Shown: in pieces, positions 1 to 4,918 of the stretch
Position numbering within the stretch: the stretch's first letter is position 1
Layout of the letters: every line of letters starts with the position of its first letter
NCBI GenBank assembly: GCA_035476575.1
Contig: DATILL010000153.1
Span: 1 to 8,938, forward strand
Direction: 5' to 3'
DNA: 8,938 bases
Source of the DNA: DATILL01 sp035476575
GTDB taxonomy: Bacteria > Actinomycetota > Actinomycetes > Mycobacteriales > JACQDL01
Translations under genes and position numbers: made by a program
Notes under the pieces: model-generated
The model's database searches: none
What the model was told of the DNA's origin: nothing
The model's input: the letters and a program-made list of their open reading frames with translations, nothing else

Positions 1-61
1 TCAGCAGGTCATCGGTCTTCACCTACAGTGCGGTCGCGAGGGTGTCCACATCGTTCGTCAC
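1..61 (-). pseudogene. IS982-like transposase, N-terminal fragment with in-frame TAG (left edge)
   Basis: Read on the minus strand from a GTG at 61, the codons give MTNDVDTLATAL, a TAG stop at 25-23, then VKTDDLL to the window edge. This resembles the N-terminus of actinobacterial IS982-family transposases, where the motif normally reads TALYV, so the TAG looks like a Tyr codon (TAC or TAT) turned into a nonsense codon. Translation could restart at the GTG right after the stop. Only about 20 codons are visible, so the family assignment rests on this short motif. The right edge carries the identical fragment facing the other way, so both read out of the window. Confidence 0.5.
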
Positions 62-85
62 ACCATGATCATGGACACCCTCGCG
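35..85. other. 14-bp stem-loop around the IS982-like start codon (left copy)
   Basis: CGCGAGGGTGTCCA at 35-48 pairs perfectly with TGGACACCCTCGCG at 72-85, enclosing a 23-base loop that contains the presumed transposase GTG start. In RNA the stem would enclose the start region and include codons 5-9, which could limit transposase translation. It could instead mark abutting element ends, because both arms encode a similar (M/V)DTLA on opposite strands. The structure is plain in the sequence; its role is inference. Confidence 0.6.
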
Positions 86-125
86 TCGTCTCTACCACGC
101 CGCGACACCCCTTGGGATCAACCAC

Positions 126-1292
126 CTAGTCCTGCGGCAGCACCGGCAGGCCCATTGTTGCCCGGGTCACTTGTCGCCACTCACCCACCGTGGCGTTCGT
201 CGCCGCGCACGCGGCCCGCAGATACTCCGCGACCAGCAGGCCCTCCTTCCGGTCCGGCCCGACCGGGACCGTACGTCCCGACGGCTGGATATGTGCGGGC
301 ACGAAGGCGACCTGGGTGTCCCCGGACGCGCGGATCGTCACCAGCGCCGCCGCGGTCAACCGGGAGTCCGGGTGGAACGGCAGCAGCGGGTAGTCCACCC
401 GCGGGTAGATTCCGTGGGCCCCGTAGAGCGCGAGCGCCTCGGGCCCGTCCACCGGAAGGCCTTCCCCGGCCAGCCAGTCACCCAGCCGGGGCAGGTCCAT
501 CGCCCAGTGCCCGAGCCCGTACAGGATCGGTCGGCCGTCGTGGAACTGCACGCCGCGCAGCGTGTGCTGGTGGTGGCCGAGCACGACATCGGCACCGGCC
601 TCCACGAACAGCTCGGCGCACTCCTGCTCGTGGTCGGTAATCAGGTGCGGCCGGCTAAAGTCGCCCCAGTGGCAGCTGACCACGACCGCGTCAGCTTGCT
701 CCCGCGCGCTGGCGATCGCCTCCTCGACGCGCTCGGCATCAGTTCCATCGAGCAGCGATATCACCCGTGGAACCATCCCGGGCGCCCACTCGTGCAGGAT
801 CGCCGGCACGTACGCGTTGTGTGCCCGCAGCGGGGCGAGGCCGGGCAGCGCTCCGCGCGCCTCGTATCCGGCGGGGAACACGGACGAGAACGCCAGGAAC
901 GCGACCCTGCGGCCGTTGCGCTCGACGATCACCGGCCGGTACGCCGCCGCCCGGTCGGCGCCGGCGCCCACCGGACGCGCCCCCGCCTCCTGCAGGCAGG
1001 CGAGCGTCGAGCGCAAGCCCGGGTAGCCGGCGTCGAGAATGTGGTTGTTGGCGACCGAGAGCACGTCGAAGCCGGCGCCGCGCAGCGCCGCCGCGTTGCG
1101 GCGGGCCGCTATCGCCGGTGGCCGCGCGTTGGGCACCGGGTCGACACCATCCGCGTACGCGCCCTCGTTGTTGGCGAACCTGATGTCGGCCACCGCGAAC
1201 AGCTCGCCTGCGGCCTCGAACGCGCTCTTCGCATCGGGTCGGTCGAGGAAGACGTCGCCAAGTGCCAGCACCGTGACGTCGTTGTGGGCCAT
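126..1292 (-). CDS. CapA-like (PGA_cap) metallophosphatase-fold protein; possible peptide epimerase
   Basis: The product is 388 aa from the ATG at 1292, which has GGGAG six bases upstream. A longer in-frame reading to 1493 exists but runs through the promoter-region direct repeats and is not protein-like. CapA/PGA_cap metal-site motifs appear in order: LGDVFLDR (Gly12-Asp13), NNEG (41-44), ANNHILDAG (81-89), CHWG (207-210), GADVVLGHHQH (233-243) and ILYGLGHW (256-263). There is no signal peptide or membrane segment, unlike capsule-anchoring CapA proteins, so a cytoplasmic role is likely. The family includes MslH, the epimerase of the C-terminal Trp in lasso peptide MS-271. Divergence from a RiPP-like operon makes a peptide-tailoring role plausible but unproven. 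The last codons (LPQD, stop) come from the 141-bp repeat, so the natural C-terminus may have been replaced. Confidence 0.85.
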   Translation of the reverse strand: MAHNDVTVLALGDVFLDRPDAKSAFEAAGELFAVADIRFANNEGAYADGVDPVPNARPPAIAARRNAAALRGAGFDVLSVANNHILDAGYPGLRSTLACLQEAGARPVGAGADRAAAYRPVIVERNGRRVAFLAFSSVFPAGYEARGALPGLAPLRAHNAYVPAILHEWAPGMVPRVISLLDGTDAERVEEAIASAREQADAVVVSCHWGDFSRPHLITDHEQECAELFVEAGADVVLGHHQHTLRGVQFHDGRPILYGLGHWAMDLPRLGDWLAGEGLPVDGPEALALYGAHGIYPRVDYPLLPFHPDSRLTAAALVTIRASGDTQVAFVPAHIQPSGRTVPVGPDRKEGLLVAEYLRAACAATNATVGEWRQVTRATMGLPVLPQD

Positions 1293-1368
1293 GGCGCTCC
1301 CTGGAGACTGGGCTGCAAGACGGTTCTTCCACCCTAGGCACGTGCTCGATACAGTACCTGACAAGAAT

Positions 1369-1411
1369 TTCCCCATCGTGCATATTTCAAGTTCCCCATC
1401 GTGCATATTTC
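1369..1411. repeat. 20-bp direct repeat at 23-bp period, candidate operator
   Basis: ttccccatcgtgcatatttc occurs at 1369-1388 and again, without a mismatch, at 1392-1411. The centres are 23 bp apart, about two helical turns, so a dimer or two protomers could bind the same DNA face. The repeat lies 77-123 bp upstream of the CapA-like start and 154-196 bp upstream of the oligopeptidase start. It contains no start codon in use. A transcription-factor binding pair is the simplest reading. The regulator family cannot be told from the site. Confidence 0.7.
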
Positions 1412-1473
1412 GCGCAGTAGATGAGGTTCTTGTTGCCAGGGGTTCTCTACTGTGTCGCGGCCATGTAGCTTCG

Positions 1474-1513
1474 GGTTGGGCCAACCTTGACATGGGGACA
1501 CGGGAAATATCCC
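1474..1513 (+). promoter_or_regulatory. Palindrome plus -35-like TTGACA upstream of the RiPP-like operon
   Basis: GGTTGG-G-CCAACC (1474-1486) is a perfect palindrome that abuts a consensus TTGACA at 1487-1492. A weak -10-like TATCCC sits at 1508-1513, giving a 15-base spacer that is shorter than the usual 16-18. The start codon is about 50 bases further on. The palindrome next to the -35 would suit an operator. The -10 assignment is weak, and the true start of transcription could lie elsewhere in the gap. Confidence 0.4.
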
Positions 1514-1564
1514 GGCTGTCGGTGCCGGTAACGGCATTGCATCGTCCATTACGGGAGCTATGGC

Positions 1565-3592
1565 ATGGGCCGCGCGGGACCAGAAAGCATCACCGTCCAG
1601 CACGCCGCGGATCGCTTCGGCTGGCTGGAGCACGAGGACTTGCCGGCGACCGCCGCCTGGCTCGACGAGCAGCGCCGACTGTGGGCCGCTCATAGCCCAC
1701 AGTGGACATCAATCGCGGCGTTCACCCGGTGGCTGGACGTCTTCACCTCGTTCGACGAATTCTCTGCTCCGCTGGCGCGCGGGTCGCGCACGTTCTTCAC
1801 CCTGCGCGAGGGCAGCATCGTCCGCCTGCTCGTCGATGACGGGCGTGCGCAGCGGGTGCTGCTCCAGACCGGCGGGCCCGATGCCCCGACCGGCGACCTG
1901 ATCGAGGACTGGGTCCCGAGCCCGGCCGGCACCCGACTCGCCGTGCAGCGATGGTCTGGCGACGACATGCTGCGACTGCTGGTGCTCGACGTTGACAGCG
2001 GGCAGGAGACGCGCCCGCCGGTGCCGCTCGACCGGCTCGCCTCGGTGGCTTGGGTTTCGGAGGACCGGCTCTACCTGACCGGCCGCCCGCCCGGCGCGGA
2101 CGAGGACGGCGGGGACGCGGTGCTGGCCGTCCCGGCCACGAGTGACGAGCCTGCGGAACTGGTCCTCGACGCGGTCCTGGGCGACACAACGGAAATGGAA
2201 CTCAGCGGCAGCGCCGACGGCCGCTGGGTGGTGGCGGTCTGCACGAGCGGGCTGTCCGCCCGCGGGCAGACGTGGGTGTGCGACACCCGCCACACCGCCT
2301 GGCGGCAACTCCCCCTGCTGGACGACGGGCTCTCGACTGTCCACTTCGGATCCGGCGATCTGCTCTATGTGCTCACCGACGCGCAGGCGCCGCGCGGAGA
2401 CATTCGAACCGTCCGACTCAGCACCGCGCAGGTCCAGACCACACTGGTCCCACAGGACGACTGCCGGGTGCTCGCCGGCTTCGCCGTGCTGGACGGCGTC
2501 GACCCCGTTCTGCTCGCTGTCTGGGAGGATGGCGGTCGCAGTGCACTGACCCGGCACGACGCCCGAACCGGACAGCTGGCAGCGGAGGTCCCACTGCCCG
2601 GCCCCGGCCTGATCACGGAGCTGACCAGCAGGTCGACGCCGCCCGCGGCGTGGCTCAGCTACTGCGACCCGCTGACGCCACCGGGTATCCACCTGTACCG
2701 ACCGGACACCGACCGGTTGGACGAATGGCAGCCCAGCCGGCGCGTCACCGATCCGCCGCTGGTACTGGAGTGGCTGACGTATCGGGCCCCGGACGGGACC
2801 GAGATTCCGATGACCGTGGTGCGGCCGGCCGGGTTGGCCGCCGAGGCGCCCGTCCCGACCGTGCTGCAGGCGTACGGCGCCTTCGGGCACACCGAACTCG
2901 GCCATTACTACGCGGCCGCGTTGTCCTGGGCGGCAGAGGGCGGGGTGTTCGCGTTCGCCGGCGTCCGCGGCGGCGGCGAGTACGGCGAGGCCTGGCACAA
3001 GTCCGGCATGAGGGAGCACAAGCAGCGTGGGATCGACGACCTGCTGGCGGCAGCGAGCTTCCTGGTCACCTCCGGCCGCACGACGTCCGAGCAGCTCGCC
3101 CTGATGGGAGAGAGCGCCGGCGGGCTACTCGTCGCGGCGGCACTCACCCAGCAACCGGACGTCGCGATCGCGGTCGCCTGCATCGCGCCGCTGACGGACA
3201 TGGCCCGGTACGAGTACTTCGGTCTCGGCGGGCTGTGGGTCGACGAGTTCGGTACCGCCGAGGACCCGACGGAGCTCAGCTGGCTGCTCAGGTACTCGCC
3301 GTACCAGCACGTCCGGGCCGGTACCGCCTACCCGGCGACGCTGTTCGTCGTCGAGGCCGATGACGAGCGGGTCGACCCCGCCCACGCCCGCAAGATGTGC
3401 GCGGCCCTGCAGGACGCGTCCTCCTCGGGCGCGCCCATCCTGCTCCGGGTGCACGCGACCGGTGGGCACGGCCAGCGTGTGCGCGAGCAGCGTCTACTTC
3501 GATACGGCGAGGCGCTGGGTTTCCTTGCGCACCGTACCGGCCTGAACCGACCCGTCAGGAACAAGCCCGAGGGCGCCCTCGGCAGGTCCTGA
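1565..3592 (+). CDS. Prolyl oligopeptidase (peptidase family S9A), 675 aa
   Basis: This is a cytosolic-type serine peptidase that would cut short peptides after Pro or, less well, after Ala. An N-terminal part of about 400 residues fits the gating beta-propeller, and the C-terminal third is an alpha/beta hydrolase. The S9A signatures AYGAFG, VRGGGEYGEAWHKSG and GESAGGLLV are all present. Catalytic Ser517 lies in GESAGG, the Asp in ADDERVDP (599 or 600), and His635 in TGGHGQR. Length is normal for the family and no secretion signal is visible. The start at 1565 has GGGAG at 1553-1557, seven bases away; an ATG at 1560 is out of frame. It ends 30 bases before the 18-codon gene and is probably co-transcribed with it. 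It may remove a leader, macrocyclise like POPB/PCY1-type enzymes, or destroy the product for immunity. The enzyme class is clear; this job is inference. Confidence 0.92.
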   Translation: MGRAGPESITVQHAADRFGWLEHEDLPATAAWLDEQRRLWAAHSPQWTSIAAFTRWLDVFTSFDEFSAPLARGSRTFFTLREGSIVRLLVDDGRAQRVLLQTGGPDAPTGDLIEDWVPSPAGTRLAVQRWSGDDMLRLLVLDVDSGQETRPPVPLDRLASVAWVSEDRLYLTGRPPGADEDGGDAVLAVPATSDEPAELVLDAVLGDTTEMELSGSADGRWVVAVCTSGLSARGQTWVCDTRHTAWRQLPLLDDGLSTVHFGSGDLLYVLTDAQAPRGDIRTVRLSTAQVQTTLVPQDDCRVLAGFAVLDGVDPVLLAVWEDGGRSALTRHDARTGQLAAEVPLPGPGLITELTSRSTPPAAWLSYCDPLTPPGIHLYRPDTDRLDEWQPSRRVTDPPLVLEWLTYRAPDGTEIPMTVVRPAGLAAEAPVPTVLQAYGAFGHTELGHYYAAALSWAAEGGVFAFAGVRGGGEYGEAWHKSGMREHKQRGIDDLLAAASFLVTSGRTTSEQLALMGESAGGLLVAAALTQQPDVAIAVACIAPLTDMARYEYFGLGGLWVDEFGTAEDPTELSWLLRYSPYQHVRAGTAYPATLFVVEADDERVDPAHARKMCAALQDASSSGAPILLRVHATGGHGQRVREQRLLRYGEALGFLAHRTGLNRPVRNKPEGALGRS

Positions 3593-3607
3593 CGCGCGAG
3601 TCAGCGG

Positions 3608-3616
3608 AAGGAGGTG
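3608..3616 (+). promoter_or_regulatory. Near-perfect Shine-Dalgarno for the 18-codon gene
   Basis: AAGGAGGTG is almost fully complementary to the 3' end of 16S rRNA and sits six bases before the ATG at 3623. It is the strongest ribosome-binding site in the window, which argues that the tiny ORF is translated at a high level. It also decides the start: an in-frame GTG at 3614 lies inside the Shine-Dalgarno and would lack one of its own. Confidence 0.85.
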
Positions 3617-3622
3617 CACACC

Positions 3623-3679
3623 ATGTTGAAGAAGTCGAAGAAGCGGTACAGCATTGCCGCCGGTGCCAGCGGCGCCTAG
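3623..3679 (+). CDS. 18-residue putative RiPP precursor peptide
   Basis: The predicted peptide is MLKKSKKRYSIAAGASGA. Its first half is strongly basic (Lys3, 4, 6, 7 and Arg8) and its second half is small residues (IAAGASGA). It has no Asn, Asp, Gln, Glu, Cys, Thr or Pro, so the Asn chemistry of microcin C, Glu-Glu chemistry of pantocin, lanthionines and Cys/Thr azolines are excluded; Ser5, Ser10, Ser16, Tyr9, the lysines and both termini are the reactive groups. Support for a real gene is the near-perfect ribosome-binding site, the position between oligopeptidase and adenylating enzyme, and the terminator hairpin directly after it, as after mccA. The frame is closed just upstream by the oligopeptidase stop. 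The basic half may be the leader or an uptake segment. I know of no homologue. It could in principle be only a leader-peptide attenuator for the next gene. Confidence 0.7.
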   Translation: MLKKSKKRYSIAAGASGA

Positions 3680-3687
3680 CGGATCGC

Positions 3688-3733
3688 GTTCGGCGGGGCG
3701 CGCGATAGGCGCCCCGCCGAACCCCCTTTCTTC
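3688..3733 (+). terminator. Intrinsic terminator or attenuator between precursor and adenylating-enzyme genes
   Basis: A perfect 14-bp stem (GTTCGGCGGGGCGC at 3688-3701 with its complement at 3709-3722) has a 7-base loop, GCGATAG. It is followed by CCCC and a pyrimidine-rich TTTCTTCT at 3726-3733. It starts nine bases after the precursor stop and ends 31 bases before the next start. Partial termination here would give excess precursor mRNA over enzyme mRNA, as is known for the hairpin between mccA and mccB. The tail is T-rich rather than a pure T run, so leaky termination is likely. Confidence 0.75.
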
Positions 3734-3763
3734 TCGAGCCCGGCCCGATCCGAAGGGAAGGCA

Positions 3764-4918
3764 ATGATACTGCCAGCGGTGAAGAACAACGTGCCGTGGT
3801 TCATCCACGGCGGTGCCGTGCACTTCCGCCTCAGCGGCGAGCTGACCTCCTTTGAGGACCCCGACGGCCGGGTCGCCGCGCTGCTGCGGCTGCTCGACGG
3901 CACCCGTACGGTCGATGAGGTCGGGCAGGCGCTCGCCGGCGAGTACGCGGACGTGACGGCCGGCGAGGTCGAGGAGGCGCTGGCCGAGCTCGACGCCGAG
4001 CGGCTGATCCAGGACGCGACCGACACCGGCGCCGACTTCACCGCCCGCGAACTCGAGCGGTGGGACCGCAACCTCGGATTCCTGGAGACCTACGCGACGC
4101 TCGGCCGCTCGAAGTTCGAGTTCCAGCGGCGCATCAAGGACACCAAGCTCGTGCTGTTCGGCATCGGCGGCATCGGGTCGCACGCGCTGCTCGATGCGGT
4201 CGCGATCGGCTTTACCGACATCCGCATCGTCGACTTCGACACGGTCGCGCTGTCCAACCTCAACCGGCAGATCATCTACGACGAGACCGTGATCGGCCAG
4301 GGAAAGGTGGACGTGGCCGCCCACCGGGCACGCGCGCTGAACAGCGACGCGCGGATCGACCCGGTCGCGACCCGGATCAGCTCCGCCGAGGTCGTGTACG
4401 ACCTCACGCACGACCGGGACGTCGCGCTCGTCGCCATCGACCGGCCGCGGATGCAGGTGCTGCATTGGGTAAATGAGGGCTGTCTGCGCTCGGACACCTC
4501 GTTCCTCGTCGGCGGCGTGGATGGTGACCGCACCTTCCAGTACACCGTGATCCCGGGCGTCTCGGGGTGCCTGGAGTGCTGGTACTCCACGGTTCGCGAG
4601 ACCGACCCGACCTCGTCGATGGTTCTGGACCACCTGGAGGGGATGGCCGCGGCGGGCCACACATTCAGCGAGGACCGGTCGGCCTTCGACGGCGCGATCC
4701 TGCCGGTGCTGAGCACGATGATCGGCGACCTGGTCCGGATGGTGACCGGGATCGCAGCGCCGTACGGCCTCGGCCGGCTGATCCAGACGTCATTTCACGC
4801 GCCGCAACCCTGGCCGCGCGAGACCTGGGAGCGCCGTCCGGACTGTCCCAGCTGCACCGGGGCTACGCATCGACTGCCCGTGCGCTGGCAGACTGACCGA
4901 CCCGAGATCGCGGTGTGA
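3764..4918 (+). CDS. MccB-like RRE-E1 fusion: peptide-adenylating enzyme (ThiF/MoeB family)
   Basis: The 384-aa product has two parts. Residues 1-90 resemble the winged-helix RiPP recognition element that opens MccB. Residues 115-375 form an E1-like domain: nucleotide loop GIGGIGS (133-139), IVDFDTVALSNLNRQ (155-169), Lys181 in GQGKVD, Asp226 in VAIDRP, the MccB-like WVNEGCLRS (235-243), and zinc-type pairs CLEC (269-272) and CPSC (361-364). The adenylation residues look intact, unlike the inactive ThiF-like partners of YcaO enzymes. The likely reaction is ATP-dependent adenylation of the peptide's C-terminal carboxylate. No YcaO, ubiquitin-like or molybdopterin genes are near, which argues against those pathways. 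The ATG at 3764 is preceded by GAAGGGAAGG. The stop overlaps the transporter start by four bases. What follows adenylation cannot be told from the sequence. Confidence 0.85.
   Translation: MILPAVKNNVPWFIHGGAVHFRLSGELTSFEDPDGRVAALLRLLDGTRTVDEVGQALAGEYADVTAGEVEEALAELDAERLIQDATDTGADFTARELERWDRNLGFLETYATLGRSKFEFQRRIKDTKLVLFGIGGIGSHALLDAVAIGFTDIRIVDFDTVALSNLNRQIIYDETVIGQGKVDVAAHRARALNSDARIDPVATRISSAEVVYDLTHDRDVALVAIDRPRMQVLHWVNEGCLRSDTSFLVGGVDGDRTFQYTVIPGVSGCLECWYSTVRETDPTSSMVLDHLEGMAAAGHTFSEDRSAFDGAILPVLSTMIGDLVRMVTGIAAPYGLGRLIQTSFHAPQPWPRETWERRPDCPSCTGATHRLPVRWQTDRPEIAV

Larger units (their letters stand above)
1..141. repeat. Left copy of the perfect 141-bp terminal inverted repeat
   Basis: Bases 1-141 are the exact reverse complement of 8798-8938, and the match stops at base 142 (a on the left, g expected from the right copy). 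The repeat holds the first 61 bases of an outward-facing IS982-like transposase, a 14-bp stem-loop, and about 57 bases that read as IS110-transposase codons on the right copy (...LGINHLVLRQ). It also supplies the last four codons and the stop of the CapA-like gene. The two copies lie exactly at the sequence ends and match for exactly 141 bases. That length equals the largest default k of a widely used metagenome assembler, so the length and endpoints are probably set by the assembly graph. A shared, inverted mobile-element sequence on both sides is probably real. Confidence 0.9.
1293..1564. promoter_or_regulatory. Divergent control region between the CapA-like and prolyl oligopeptidase genes
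   Basis: This 272-base gap separates two divergent starts and is less GC-rich than its flanks. It holds a 20-bp direct repeat, a 13-bp palindrome and a TTGACA hexamer, each listed separately. A third, partial match to the repeat core (CATCGTCCAT against CATCGTGCAT) sits at 1540-1549, just before the oligopeptidase ribosome-binding site. The arrangement suggests both directions are controlled together by a regulator that is not encoded in this window. Confidence 0.6.

Noticed and set aside
65..640. ORF starting MIMDTLASSLPRR at the left repeat, mirrored at 8874
   Set aside because: It is open across the repeat only by composition. After the repeat the two copies diverge into antisense CapA-like or out-of-frame IS110 sequence.
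171..1337. 388-codon plus-strand ORF opposite the CapA-like gene
   Set aside because: It is the antisense reading of a gene with clear CapA motifs. It is Arg/Val/His-rich with no family motif, as expected in high-GC DNA.
126..1493. 455-residue version of the CapA-like protein
   Set aside because: The added N-terminus translates the promoter direct repeat and has no family similarity; the ATG at 1292 has a proper ribosome-binding site and starts at the domain.
1709..3019. 436-codon minus-strand ORF inside the oligopeptidase gene
   Set aside because: Antisense of a well-supported S9A peptidase; low-complexity Arg/Gly/Val composition with no motif.
3614..3679. Alternative GTG start for the precursor at 3614
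   Set aside because: It lies within the Shine-Dalgarno itself and has none of its own; the ATG at 3623 is ideally spaced.
3494..4660. 388-codon minus-strand ORF opposite the adenylating enzyme
   Set aside because: Antisense of the E1 domain, and it would also cross the precursor gene and the terminator; no recognisable domain.
3764..4918. ThiF-like partner of a YcaO cyclodehydratase (azoline-forming RiPP)
   Set aside because: There is no YcaO gene, the precursor has no Cys or Thr, and the E1 nucleotide-site residues look intact, unlike YcaO partner proteins.
3764..4918. MoeB/ThiF enzyme of molybdopterin or thiamin synthesis
   Set aside because: No ubiquitin-like protein ending in Gly-Gly and no cofactor genes nearby; the extra N-terminal winged-helix region and the WVNEGCLRS motif fit MccB better.
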